A DNA stretch of 42,842 nucleotides from Acidobacterium sp. (GTDB lineage: Bacteria > Acidobacteriota > Terriglobia > Terriglobales > Acidobacteriaceae), in assembly GCA_027315385.1 (NCBI GenBank), contig DAHUYD010000083.1:1-42842 (forward strand). The letters are read 5' to 3'. The notes below the pieces were generated by a model. The model saw nothing but the letters and a program-made list of their open reading frames with translations. It did not search any database and was not told the DNA's origin. The translations under genes were made by a program, and so were the position numbers. Each line of letters begins with the position of its first letter. The stretch's first letter is position 1. This document shows positions 33,624 through 41,574 of the stretch, one piece after another.

Positions 33624-34889
33624 ATGGTGAGTGTAGCGACTCCATCCATGCTCGCGCAGGCATATTGCCGCGTGCGGCGGCAGAGTCTGGCTTTGTGCGA
33701 GCCGCTGACTCCCGAGGACATGATGGTGCAGTCCTGTGTGGACGCCAGCCCCGCCAAATGGCATCTTGCACACACCACCTGGTTCTTTGAAACCTTTGTC
33801 CTCCGCGAATTCGCTCGCGGATACCTCCCCTTCCATGCGGATTTTGTGTGGCTCTTCAACTCCTACTACAACGCCGTGTCGGCGCAGCCTGAGAAGAAGC
33901 TGCGATCGTCGTTCTCTCGTCCCAGCGCCGAAGAGATCCTCGGATATCGCGAATACGTCGACGCTGCGATGGAGGACCTGCTCTCCGCCGCGCCCGGAAT
34001 CGCGAGCGAGCGCGTTGTGCTGGGCCTGAACCATGAACAGCAGCACCAGGAGTTGCTCCTGACCGACATCAAGCATGGGTTCTGGTCGAACCCGCTGCAT
34101 CCGCCGTATGCCTCCGGCCCTCTCCCGGCGCCGCGCTCACGCCGCACCCCCCAGCCCGCGGCCTGGATTGACTTTCCCGGCGGCCTCGCGGAAATCGGCC
34201 ACACGGGAAGCGAATTCTGCTTCGACAATGAGAGGCCCCGCCACCGCGTCTTCCTCGAGCCCTTCCGCCTGGCCTCCCGGCCTGTCACATGCGGCGAGTA
34301 TCTGCAGTTCATTGAGGACGGCGGCTACTCCCGCTCGGAACTCTGGCTCTCCGAGGGCTGGGCAACCGCCTGCGGCGAGGGGTGGCAGGCTCCCCTCTAC
34401 TGGCGGCGCGACCCGGACAGCAATGTCTGGCAGATCTTCACACTGCGCGGGCTTCTCCCGCTCGACGACCTCCTGGCCACGCCCGTTTGCCACATCAGCT
34501 ACTTCGAAGCCGACGCCTATGCCCGCTGGGCGGCCGCCTGCCTACCCTCGGAAGCCGAATGGGAAGCTGCCGCCGCGCCGATTCCTGTCGCGGGCAACCT
34601 GCTCGAAAATATTTCCCTGCACCCGCTTCCCGCCGAGGAAGCATCTCAGTTGCAGCAGTTTTTCGGCGACGTTTGGGAGTGGACGGCCAGCTCGTATCTT
34701 CCTTACCCCGGTTTTCGGCCGCTCCCTGGCGCTCTGGGGGAATACAACGGCAAGTTCATGTGCAACCAGATGGTGCTGCGCGGCGGTTCGGTCGCCACCC
34801 CGGCTTCTCACCTGCGCGCCAGCTACCGCAACTTCTTCCCGCCCGCGACGCGCTGGCAGTTTTCCGGCGTTCGACTGGCGAGCCACTGA
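33624..34889 (+). CDS. egtB: Ergothioneine synthase EgtB (sulfoxide synthase)
   Basis: EgtB is a non-heme iron enzyme that joins trimethylhistidine (hercynine) to a thiol, cysteine or gamma-glutamylcysteine, using oxygen. The 421-residue product has the DinB-like N-terminal domain with the iron ligands His50 (WHLAHTTWF) and His137/His141 (NHEQQHQELL). The FGE-sulfatase domain follows (FFGDVWEWTASSYLPYPGF, MVLRGGS) and ends in RNFFPPATRWQFSGVRLA, an EgtB signature. Characterised acidobacterial EgtB (Chloracidobacterium) uses cysteine, which fits the absence of egtA and egtC here, but specificity is not proven. GAGGAGGG lies just before the ATG, so the exact start could also be one or a few codons later. 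egtD follows after 27 bp. Confidence 0.95.
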   Translation: MVSVATPSMLAQAYCRVRRQSLALCEPLTPEDMMVQSCVDASPAKWHLAHTTWFFETFVLREFARGYLPFHADFVWLFNSYYNAVSAQPEKKLRSSFSRPSAEEILGYREYVDAAMEDLLSAAPGIASERVVLGLNHEQQHQELLLTDIKHGFWSNPLHPPYASGPLPAPRSRRTPQPAAWIDFPGGLAEIGHTGSEFCFDNERPRHRVFLEPFRLASRPVTCGEYLQFIEDGGYSRSELWLSEGWATACGEGWQAPLYWRRDPDSNVWQIFTLRGLLPLDDLLATPVCHISYFEADAYARWAAACLPSEAEWEAAAAPIPVAGNLLENISLHPLPAEEASQLQQFFGDVWEWTASSYLPYPGFRPLPGALGEYNGKFMCNQMVLRGGSVATPASHLRASYRNFFPPATRWQFSGVRLASH

Positions 34890-34916
34890 TCGTATTGGCG
34901 GAGGCGCCACCCACGC

Positions 34917-35894
34917 ATGAACGCAGTTTCTTCTTTCCCTTACCTTCCCACCGCGTCTACTACACCCCTCGGCATGGAAGTGCTGCGCGGGCTCACTGCC
35001 CGTACCAAACGTCTCTCCCCGTGGCTTTTCTACGACGAGCGCGGCTCAGTGCTCTTTGAGGCCATCACGGAGTTACCCGAGTACTACCTGACCCGGACCG
35101 AGCGGGAGATTTTCGCCGAGCATGGCGATGCCATTCTGGGCGCCGCAGGCGACTCCGCCCAGGCCATTCTGGAACTGGGCGCCGGTACCGCAGCGAAAAC
35201 CGATCTGCTGCTGGCGGCCGCGGTTCGCCACCGCGGCGAGGTGGCGTATTACCCCATCGACATTGCGTCGTCCGCACTGGACCAGGCCCGCAGCCGCATC
35301 GCCCGCGAGATGCCGCAGGTATCCGTCCAGCCGATTGTGAGCGACTACACCCGCAGCCTGGGCGAGCTGCCGGGATCGGAACGCAGCCGTCTCGTCCTCT
35401 ACATCGGGTCGAGCATCGGAAATTTCGAGCCTCAGGCGGCCGCCGCTTTGCTGCGCAGGCTGCGCCGTCAGCTTGCTGCAGGCGACCGGCTCCTGCTGGG
35501 CGTTGACCACGTTAAAGATCGCACCACGCTGGTGCGCGCCTACAACGATGGCGCAGGCGTGACGGCGGAGTTCAATCGCAACGTGCTGTCCCGCATCAAC
35601 GCGGAACTCGGCGGCAGTTTCCGCCCGCGCCTGTTCCGCCATCGCGCCGTCTGGAACGACCGCGAGTCGCGCATCGAAATGCATCTGGAAAGTCTCGTTG
35701 CCCAGGAAGTTACCATCGCCGCGCTGGACCTGACCGTGCGCTTCCGCCGCGGCGAAAGCATCCATACGGAGAACAGTTACAAGTTCACCGCGGAGGCGGT
35801 GAAGGCACTGCTGGCGCGCGGAGGATTTGCTCCGCGGCAACACTGGACCGACGCCCGCTCCTGGTTCGGCGTGTATCTGGCGGAAGCTGTCTGA
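34917..35894 (+). CDS. egtD: L-histidine N-alpha-methyltransferase EgtD
   Basis: EgtD methylates histidine three times with S-adenosylmethionine to give hercynine, the EgtB substrate. The 325-residue sequence follows the family: YDERGSVLFEAITELPEYYLTRTEREI, the SAM loop ILELGAGTAAKT, then YYPIDIASSAL, LYIGSSIGNFEP, LLLGVDHVKD, AYNDGAGVTAEFNRNVLSRIN and the C-terminal ENSYKFTAEAVKALLARGGF. Length is typical. GGAGG lies about 12 nt before the ATG, a rather long spacing. It is co-transcribed with egtB and ends 36 bp from the convergent C26 hydrolase. Confidence 0.96.
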   Translation: MNAVSSFPYLPTASTTPLGMEVLRGLTARTKRLSPWLFYDERGSVLFEAITELPEYYLTRTEREIFAEHGDAILGAAGDSAQAILELGAGTAAKTDLLLAAAVRHRGEVAYYPIDIASSALDQARSRIAREMPQVSVQPIVSDYTRSLGELPGSERSRLVLYIGSSIGNFEPQAAAALLRRLRRQLAAGDRLLLGVDHVKDRTTLVRAYNDGAGVTAEFNRNVLSRINAELGGSFRPRLFRHRAVWNDRESRIEMHLESLVAQEVTIAALDLTVRFRRGESIHTENSYKFTAEAVKALLARGGFAPRQHWTDARSWFGVYLAEAV

Positions 35895-35930
35895 TCCGAG
35901 GGCGAACCTCCGGCTTCGAATCGATTTGGC

Positions 35931-36677
35931 CTAATCCGCCACCGACTCCTGAATCATGCGCGGCTCCCACTCGGCCGCGGCATCCACGAAAGCCTGGAAG
36001 AGGCACTGTGACGAGCGGCATTCCTCAAACCCGCGCTCGGGATGCCACTGTACGCCGATCAGAAAATGATCGCCATGGCCCTCGGCGGCTTCCACCACGC
36101 CATCTTCGGGCGACCAGGCAGCGCGGATGAGCCCATCGCCGAGCTGGCCGGCAGCCTGATGATGGCTGCTGTTCACCGTGAGCGCAGTCTTCCCCGCCAG
36201 GCCGAGCAGCCGCCGCAGCCGCGACTTAGCGTCGATCTCGATCACGTGCGCGTCCTTCACGGTCCGCCCGGCCTGGTGGTTCACGCTGGTCGCCAGATGT
36301 TGCAGCAATGTCCCGCCGTACCAGACATTCATCGACTGGAATCCGTAGCAGATACCGAGGAGCGGCTTGTGCAGATTGGAGGCGTCCTGGAGCAACAACT
36401 CATCCACTGCCTCGCGCGCTGGATCGGCGGGATTGCAGTCAGGGCCGGCGTCCTCGCCGTACTTCTGGGGATTCAGGTCGGCGGGACTGCCGGGCAGCAG
36501 CACTCCTTCGCACGACGCCACCAGACGGGCGACGCCGGCAGGCGATTCGCTGAGCGGGACTCTTACGGGAACTCCGCCGGCCCACTCCACCGCGCGGGCA
36601 TACTGCGGCCACGCGCGTTCGCTGTACTCGCGGTCGGCAGAGTTAGGATCGGGAATCGCGATGCGCGGTGCCTTCAT
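35931..36677 (-). CDS. Class I glutamine amidotransferase-like gamma-glutamyl hydrolase (peptidase C26)
   Basis: The 248-residue protein has the alpha/beta GATase1 fold with nucleophile Cys110 in LLGICYGFQ and His212/Glu214 in GVQWHPE. The early loop LLPGSPADLNPQKYGE is typical of the PuuD/C26 branch, which cleaves gamma-glutamyl bonds. Relatives act on gamma-glutamyl-GABA or on folate polyglutamate. Its ATG overlaps the plsC stop (ATGA), so it belongs to the folC-plsC operon, which makes folate deglutamylation a reasonable guess. It faces egtD, and a role in gamma-glutamyl thiol metabolism is an alternative. Confidence 0.88.
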   Translation of the reverse strand: MKAPRIAIPDPNSADREYSERAWPQYARAVEWAGGVPVRVPLSESPAGVARLVASCEGVLLPGSPADLNPQKYGEDAGPDCNPADPAREAVDELLLQDASNLHKPLLGICYGFQSMNVWYGGTLLQHLATSVNHQAGRTVKDAHVIEIDAKSRLRRLLGLAGKTALTVNSSHHQAAGQLGDGLIRAAWSPEDGVVEAAEGHGDHFLIGVQWHPERGFEECRSSQCLFQAFVDAAAEWEPRMIQESVAD

Positions 36678-37615
36678 CGTCTCTCCACGTCTTCAGAATG
36701 ATCCATCGCAGCGTTCCTTGCAAAGCCCTGGCTGCCGTTCCCCGCCGCGGATGGTCCGCTCCGCGCGCCCCCCGGCTCCACGTCTTCCTTCGCGTGCGCC
36801 GGACTGGAATCATTCGGTCCGCGCGGCTCGCCCGTCAGCTGGGGCTTCGCGAGCCAAGAGTGCTCATAATATAACGCCGCGATCCTCTGGCGGAGCAAGC
36901 CCGTCAGTTCCTCCACTTGTTTCATCGTCATTCCCCGGGTTTCGATCAGCTCGCCCACGGCCAGCGTCACCGGTACAGGATGAAACGAGCCGGACCCCAT
37001 CGGCAGCAATTCCCAGGTGCCGGCGAGCGCCATCGGCACAATCGGAAGCTGCGCGCGAATCGCCAGAAAAGCCGGCCCATTCAGGAACTGCGCGAGGTGT
37101 CCGTCCCGCGCGCGTCCTCCCTCAGGAAAAATAAACAAGGGCATGCCCGACTTGAGCGTCCGCGCCGCATTGAGCAGGCTCGCAACCGAGGCTTTGCCAG
37201 TCTCGACTTCCACCGGAACCTGGCCTGAGCGGTTCAGATACCAGCCGATGAACGGCATCTTCCACAAATCCTGCCGGGCAACGATGCGGAACTGAAACGA
37301 CAGCGAGCCGAAGATCGCCGGAGTATCCATGTAGGAGAGGTGATTGCAGGCATACACGGCCGTCTGGCCGGTCAGGCGCTCGGCATTCAGAACCGTGAGG
37401 CGCGCGCCGCTGACCGCCAGGCAAAATTGGGCCCATCGCCGCGCGATGCGGTGCTGCAGCCGCCCGCGCCTGTCGAAAAGCGACGCCATCAGCGCCAGGC
37501 TTCCGAAGAATCCTGTTCCCAGGAAGAACAGCGGCGCGCGAATCCAAAAGCTGACGACACGCTCGCGGAGAGGCAGCGGATTTGGCCGGGGACCAAGCGA
37601 GGAACCACGACTCAT
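36674..37615 (-). CDS. plsC: 1-acyl-sn-glycerol-3-phosphate acyltransferase (PlsC family)
   Basis: It acylates lysophosphatidic acid to phosphatidic acid in membrane lipid synthesis. The 313-residue product has an N-terminal hydrophobic helix (about 25-45), the catalytic HX4D motif in NHLSYMD (His92, Asp97) and the substrate-binding FPEGGRARDG (EGGR instead of the usual EGTR, 165-168). A long Pro/Ala/Ser-rich tail after about residue 265 is unusual. The ATG at 37615 overlaps the folC stop (ATGA), so this start is preferred over 37726. It is the middle gene of folC-plsC-C26 hydrolase. Confidence 0.88.
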   Translation of the reverse strand: MSRGSSLGPRPNPLPLRERVVSFWIRAPLFFLGTGFFGSLALMASLFDRRGRLQHRIARRWAQFCLAVSGARLTVLNAERLTGQTAVYACNHLSYMDTPAIFGSLSFQFRIVARQDLWKMPFIGWYLNRSGQVPVEVETGKASVASLLNAARTLKSGMPLFIFPEGGRARDGHLAQFLNGPAFLAIRAQLPIVPMALAGTWELLPMGSGSFHPVPVTLAVGELIETRGMTMKQVEELTGLLRQRIAALYYEHSWLAKPQLTGEPRGPNDSSPAHAKEDVEPGGARSGPSAAGNGSQGFARNAAMDHSEDVERR

Positions 37616-38973
37616 CGTGCCGCCACCGCGGGACGAGCGCGCTCCACCAGCCAAGGCCGGACCTCCCCAACCAGATACACGGACCCAGCCACGACAACCA
37701 ACTCCGCTCCGGGAACGGCGGACCACGCGATCCGGACCGCCGCCCGCCCGTCGGCGGCCGCCGTTGCGGGCACGCCGGTCTTCCTGGCGGCATGCAGCAG
37801 CTCGTCCACGGTTGCCGATCGCGGCGATGGCAATGGAGCGACAATCACATGATCGAAGAGCGGAAACAGAATCTGAGCCATCTCATCGATGGCTTTGTCC
37901 TTCATGCAGCCGAAAACCAGCACCCGCGGCGATACCCCGCCGATCGCGGAAACCGCCGCCCGCAGAGCCCAGGCACCGGCGGGATTATGGGCCACGTCCA
38001 GCAGCACGGGGGCGCAGCCGGGAATCGCGACGCGCTCCAGCCGCCCAGGCCACTGGGCACGGCGGATGCCTTCCGCAATCGCCGCAGGCGAGATAGTAAA
38101 GCCGTGGCGATTGCGCAGCTCCACGGCGGCTGCAATGGCCAGCGCCAGATTCCGCTGCTGGTGAGCTCCGGCCAGCGGCGAATCCACCTGAATTTGCTCG
38201 CCCAGGACCGTCAGCGGATAGCGATTGCGCAGCGCGCCCTCGCCCGTACCGGTGCTATGCGGCGGAGGCACGTATTCAGCGGCGCTTACCCCGCGCACCT
38301 TCAGCTCGGCAGCCACCTCGCCGATCGCCTGATTTGCCTCAGGATGCTGCGGCAGCGTGATCAGCACGCCATCGCGGCGCAGGATGCCGGCTTTCTCGCG
38401 GGCGATTAGCGTAATCGTGTCGCCCAGCCACTCCATGTGGTCGAACGAAATATCGGTGATTACCGAGAGCAGCGGCTCGACAACATTCGTCGCGTCCAGC
38501 CGCCCGCCCATCCCGACTTCGAGCACTGCCACATCCACCCGCGCCTCGCTCAGGGCCAGAAACGCCAGCGCGGTCAGGCTCTCAAAAAAGCTGGGGCGCC
38601 CGGGGAGCTTTCCCGCGGCAATCAATTGCCCGGCAACATCGTCGACGCGGAAATATAACCGCGCAAAATCGGCGTCGGCGATGGGCTGACCGGCGATACG
38701 AATCCGCTCGTTGACCTGCGAAAGGTGCGGGGAGGTGTACAACCCCGTCCTGTACCCGGCAGAGCGGAGAATCGCGGACAGCGTCGCGGCGGTTGAGCCT
38801 TTGCCGTTGGTCCCCGCGATCAGGACGGAGCGAAACGACAGCTCCGGATGGCCGAGAGCCTCGACGAGCGCTCGCATCTCTTCCAGCCGGAATTTTTGTC
38901 GAGGCTGCCCTGGCGCATCGTGGAGCTCGCCGGCGCGGGCGTGCAGGCTTTCGATCGCGGCGGCGTAGGACAT
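37612..38973 (-). CDS. folC: Folylpolyglutamate synthase / dihydrofolate synthase
   Basis: FolC adds glutamate to dihydropteroate and lengthens folate polyglutamate tails, using ATP. The 453-residue protein shows the Mur-ligase fold: the P-loop GTNGKGST (54-61), YTSPHLSQVNERI, VLEVGMGGRLDATN, SFDHMEWLGDT and the C-terminal VLLDVAHNPAGA. The start at 38973 (MSYAAAIESL) gives the normal N-terminus. It is the first gene of an operon with plsC and a C26 hydrolase, joined by 4-nt overlaps. It is divergent from rplU. Confidence 0.95.
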   Translation of the reverse strand: MSYAAAIESLHARAGELHDAPGQPRQKFRLEEMRALVEALGHPELSFRSVLIAGTNGKGSTAATLSAILRSAGYRTGLYTSPHLSQVNERIRIAGQPIADADFARLYFRVDDVAGQLIAAGKLPGRPSFFESLTALAFLALSEARVDVAVLEVGMGGRLDATNVVEPLLSVITDISFDHMEWLGDTITLIAREKAGILRRDGVLITLPQHPEANQAIGEVAAELKVRGVSAAEYVPPPHSTGTGEGALRNRYPLTVLGEQIQVDSPLAGAHQQRNLALAIAAAVELRNRHGFTISPAAIAEGIRRAQWPGRLERVAIPGCAPVLLDVAHNPAGAWALRAAVSAIGGVSPRVLVFGCMKDKAIDEMAQILFPLFDHVIVAPLPSPRSATVDELLHAARKTGVPATAAADGRAAVRIAWSAVPGAELVVVAGSVYLVGEVRPWLVERARPAVAAR

Positions 38974-39044
38974 GGTTCGATTCTACCGGCGCGGGCGGGA
39001 GGGGTGATCCGGCAAAAACCGCCGGCGAGGCGCGCCGGGGACGG

Positions 39045-39072
39045 TTGACCCGTACCGGCAACTGCCGATAAA
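39045..39072 (+). promoter_or_regulatory. Promoter of rplU-rpmA
   Basis: TTGACC (39045-39050) and GATAAA (39067-39072) with a 16-bp spacer match sigma-70 elements well. Transcription would begin near 39079 and give a leader of about 134 nt before rplU. Confidence 0.55.
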
Positions 39073-39098
39073 CTAAGTCAGTTCGGCGATTCCGCCCG

Positions 39099-39145
39099 TC
39101 CCCGGTTTCTGTGGGACCTCCCCGCGTGGGTTTACCTTCCGGGGA
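39099..39145 (+). promoter_or_regulatory. Candidate structured leader of rplU
   Basis: TCCCCGG (39099-39105) and CCGGGGA (39139-39145) form a perfect 7-bp closing stem with a GC-rich inner part that can fold further (TGGGA/CCCG region). It lies in the rplU leader, about 70 nt before the start. Ribosomal protein operons often carry such autoregulatory leaders. No family match was tested. Confidence 0.4.
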
Positions 39146-39212
39146 ACGCATGGCAATCCGCCCAGCACAACTGCAAGTCTGCGCCTGGCACTTCATGGGC
39201 GCTGGAGGATTT

Positions 39213-39536
39213 ATGTACGCGGTGATCCGCACAGGTGGCAAGCAATACCGGGTCGCTCCCGGCGATGTGGTCAAGGTGGAAAGCCTGACCGCCGGCGACA
39301 ACGGCGCGGTGGAGTTCGGGGAAGTTCTCGCCTTTTCGAAGGATTCCGGCTCGGTGGTCAAGCCGCAGTCGGCCAAAGTTCTGGGCACCGTTGTGCGCGA
39401 AGGCCGCGGCGACAAGATCCTGGTCTTCCACTTCAAGCGGAAGAAGCAGTACAAGAAGCTACAGGGACACCGGCAGAACTTCACCCAGGTGCGCATCAGC
39501 GAAATCCAGGTGGACGGCAACAGCTACACCGCCTAA
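39213..39536 (+). CDS. rplU: 50S ribosomal protein L21
   Basis: L21 binds 23S rRNA in the large subunit. The 107-residue product (MYAVIRTGGKQYRV, ILVFHFKRKKQYKKLQGHRQNFTQVRI) has the expected length and ending. GGAGG lies 4 nt before the ATG at 39213, which rules out the longer upstream frame. rpmA follows after 21 bp, the common L21-L27 order. The gene obgE that often follows is absent here. Confidence 0.97.
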   Translation: MYAVIRTGGKQYRVAPGDVVKVESLTAGDNGAVEFGEVLAFSKDSGSVVKPQSAKVLGTVVREGRGDKILVFHFKRKKQYKKLQGHRQNFTQVRISEIQVDGNSYTA

Positions 39537-39557
39537 GCGCGGCCGAGGAACAGGACA

Positions 39558-39821
39558 ATGGCACACAAAAAGGGTTTAGGCAGCTCTAAAAACGGCCGTG
39601 ATTCCAACGCGCAGCGGCTTGGCGTGAAGATATTCGGCGGACAAAGGGTGACCGGCGGTTCGATCATCGTGCGGCAGCGCGGCACGAAACTGAAGCCCGG
39701 GCTGAACGTTGGCCGCGGAAGCGACGACACGCTGTTCGCGAAGATCGACGGCAAAGTGAAGTTCATCGACCGCGGACGCACGGGGCGGTTTGTCGCCGTG
39801 GAGCCGGTGGCGGCGGAGTAA
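39558..39821 (+). CDS. rpmA: 50S ribosomal protein L27
   Basis: L27 lies near the peptidyl transferase centre. The 87-residue product opens [20 protein letters not shown], the conserved N-terminus without the extra cleavable leader seen in Firmicutes, and continues [22 protein letters not shown]. It is co-transcribed with rplU and followed by a strong terminator. Confidence 0.97.
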   Translation: MAHKKGLGSSKNGRDSNAQRLGVKIFGGQRVTGGSIIVRQRGTKLKPGLNVGRGSDDTLFAKIDGKVKFIDRGRTGRFVAVEPVAAE

Positions 39822-39855
39822 GCTCACCACAGAATTCAGCGATTCCTGGCAGTGA

Positions 39856-39892
39856 CCAAAGGCCGGATGCTATGCATCCGGCCTTTGGTTTT
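39856..39892 (+). terminator. Rho-independent terminator of rplU-rpmA
   Basis: A perfect 15-bp stem (CCAAAGGCCGGATGC 39856-39870, GCATCCGGCCTTTGG 39874-39888) with a TAT loop is followed by TTTT. It is the strongest terminator in the window and lies 35 bp after the rpmA stop. Confidence 0.92.
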
Positions 39893-39935
39893 GGGCCCAC
39901 TGATTCGACGGGACTTCGGGGTCTGCCTGCCGGGC

Positions 39936-39966
39936 TGATGGGAGCTATCTCCCTGGTGGCCCATCA
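39936..39966. repeat. Inverted repeat / hairpin
   Basis: TGATGGG (39936-39942) is the exact inverse of CCCATCA (39960-39966). An alternative inner stem GGGAG/CTCCC (39940-39944, 39949-39953) uses overlapping bases, so two folds compete. Confidence 0.6.
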
Positions 39967-39972
39967 GATGCA

Positions 39973-40091
39973 TCACGGCCGTGTTGGCGATCAGCATGCG
40001 GCCGTGAACGTGCAAGTGATTGCAAGCCGGACACGTCGCTGGCGGCCGCCTTTGATCAAGTGGCAGCCGTGAGTTGATCATTCACGGCTGC
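39973..40091. repeat. Paired palindromes sharing GCCGTGA/TCACGGC (REP-like)
   Basis: Two dyads use the same core. The first is TCACGGCCG (39973-39981) with CGGCCGTGA (39999-40007). The second is GCAGCCGTGA (40063-40072) with TCACGGCTGC (40082-40091). The core therefore occurs four times in about 120 bp, in alternating orientation. This arrangement resembles repetitive extragenic palindromes. Whether it recurs in the genome cannot be seen here. Confidence 0.6.
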
Positions 40092-40192
40092 GACGGGGAT
40101 CATCCCGGCTGGAAGCGGCCAGCGAAACCTACGTCGAACAGCTTTCTCAAAGAGCAGATTCTCCGGCCTGGGCCGGGACGCGAGAACTCAGG

Positions 40193-40213
40193 GCGCAGAG
40201 CGCAGAGCGCAGA
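40193..40213. repeat. Tandem 7-bp repeat, three copies
   Basis: GCGCAGA is repeated three times without change. It is too short for a CRISPR array and lies outside genes. Slippage variation is possible. Confidence 0.7.
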
Positions 40214-40680
40214 AACTGCGCTGCCTGAAAAGGAAAAGCTCCGCCGCAAGGACAGAGCTTTCCGACTTCAGGATAGAAGGCGCGAAAAATTGGGGCGAGG
40301 AAAATCGGAGGGTGGGGGTACGGAGGTAATGGAGCCGCTAAAGAGCGGGTAGCTAAATAACGGTTAGCGAAAGATTGCCGACTGCGCTGCGGTGGGGTGC
40401 TGGGTTCGGCGGCTGAAACTTCGGAACTGCCAGTGACTCGGCCGGGGATGCGGTTCGATGACGTAAGCCCGCTTTCGAATACCTATCTGGACTTTCTGGA
40501 CAAGCCGTTTTGGATAAGGGATTTGGCCTGTTGGCGTCAACAGAGGATACCTGTGCGGCTTGCTTCCGAGAAAGCCGACTTGCACTAAGACTTGGCGTTA
40601 CCTATTTTGTGCCTCGGTGAGTGATTTGGCGATTGGGCGCCGACTGACGGACCAAAGGCGCAAGCTAGCAGCCATTTTTC

Positions 40681-41262
40681 TCAGCGGTAACCGCGCGCGA
40701 GAAGGTATTTTGCGCCGGCATCGAAAGCCCGTGGGGGAGGCACTGAGAAGCCGAAAGAATCGGCCAAGCGTCCGATGATGTTAAAGGAGAAAGACACAGC
40801 GAGGGCATCCTCGATCTGTTGAAACGAAGCTCCGGCGGCGATGACAGCTCGCACGTCATCCGCATCAAGCACATGCTCCTTTGTCAGCTTACCCAGCATG
40901 ACTAAGGTCGCCCGCAATGGCTCGTCAATTCCAGAGCTTTCGAGGTCACTCAAGGCCGCAGGAGCTTTTGTCCTGTTGCCGTACGCAAGGTCAGCAACTG
41001 CGGAGTGGGCCTTGGTACAAAACTCACAGCGGTTGATCTTTGCGATAAAGGCTGCCATGAGTTCCCGATCGCCGACCGACCAGGGGGAAGCTCCGCGCAT
41101 GGCTTCCTGGGTGACCTCCGACATGGGAGTGCCGTAAAAATCTGGACGGTACTTTACCAGCTTGATAACATCCAGGACTCGCTGGCGAGAGGCTGCTCGA
41201 ATGAGAGCGAAGAGGACCTTGGTACCGAAGCCGTGACCGCTATCGAGAATCTTCAGCCGCAT
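40681..41262 (-). CDS. AhpD-like / carboxymuconolactone decarboxylase family peroxidase
   Basis: The 193-residue protein has the CMD/AhpD helical fold with the redox motif CEFCTKAH (Cys79, Cys82, His86), the arrangement of the alkylhydroperoxidase AhpD branch. It may reduce peroxides or act as a disulfide partner. The ATG at 41262 is preceded by GGAGG at spacing 8, so the longer open frame to 41340 is not used. It is the last gene of the arsR operon, beginning 2 nt after the previous stop. Base composition seems less GC-rich than the left part of the window. Confidence 0.85.
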   Translation of the reverse strand: MRLKILDSGHGFGTKVLFALIRAASRQRVLDVIKLVKYRPDFYGTPMSEVTQEAMRGASPWSVGDRELMAAFIAKINRCEFCTKAHSAVADLAYGNRTKAPAALSDLESSGIDEPLRATLVMLGKLTKEHVLDADDVRAVIAAGASFQQIEDALAVSFSFNIIGRLADSFGFSVPPPRAFDAGAKYLLARGYR

Positions 41263-41264
41263 CT

Positions 41265-41570
41265 TCAATTCCTCCGCGCTGCTTCGAGAGCCGCTTTCGC
41301 GATGTCGTACTGCCGAGAGGCTTGTCCAATCGCGGCGCAAACTACGATCTCGAATATTTGGTCTTCGCTTAATCCCGACTGCCGAACCCGGTCGATATCC
41401 TCGTCGGTGATACCCGGCGCATTCCCGGCTACCTTGGCAACCAATTGGCTCAGTGGCTCGGCGAAGCCGCTGTTATCGAATGCAGCGCGACGATCGGGTA
41501 GAGAGGCGTTCCCCTCCCCTTCCAGGACTCTTCGCAACAGGGCCCTTCGGGCTTGTTCGATGTTTGACAT
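41265..41570 (-). CDS. Small CMD-like protein without a CxxC motif
   Basis: The 101-residue product (MSNIEQARRALLRR...) is mostly helical. Its end, GITDEDIDRVRQSGLSEDQIFEIVVCAAIGQASRQYDIAKAALEAA, resembles a carboxymuconolactone decarboxylase-like domain, but only one cysteine is present. It may pair with the AhpD-like protein as a two-part CMD unit. The start at 41570 lies 4 nt after the SRPBCC stop; the frame to 41711 is longer but overlaps that gene. The family call is tentative. Confidence 0.6.
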   Translation of the reverse strand: MSNIEQARRALLRRVLEGEGNASLPDRRAAFDNSGFAEPLSQLVAKVAGNAPGITDEDIDRVRQSGLSEDQIFEIVVCAAIGQASRQYDIAKAALEAARRN

Positions 41571-41574
41571 TTGA

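Larger units (their letters stand above)
39893..40680. other. Long non-coding, repeat-rich intergenic region
   Basis: Nearly 790 bp carry no gene I can support; the short open frames there have no ribosome-binding sites or recognisable products. The left part holds inverted repeats (39936-40091) and a short tandem repeat (40193-40213). It separates the core ribosomal operon from the arsR operon and may be a relic or insertion boundary. Confidence 0.55.

Noticed and set aside
38970..38990. GGTTCGATTC, resembling a tRNA T-loop
   Set aside because: The flanking bases do not form a T stem or a cloverleaf; it is the start region of folC.
40193..40213. Short tandem repeat as a possible CRISPR
   Set aside because: The 7-bp units have no spacers, and no cas gene is present.
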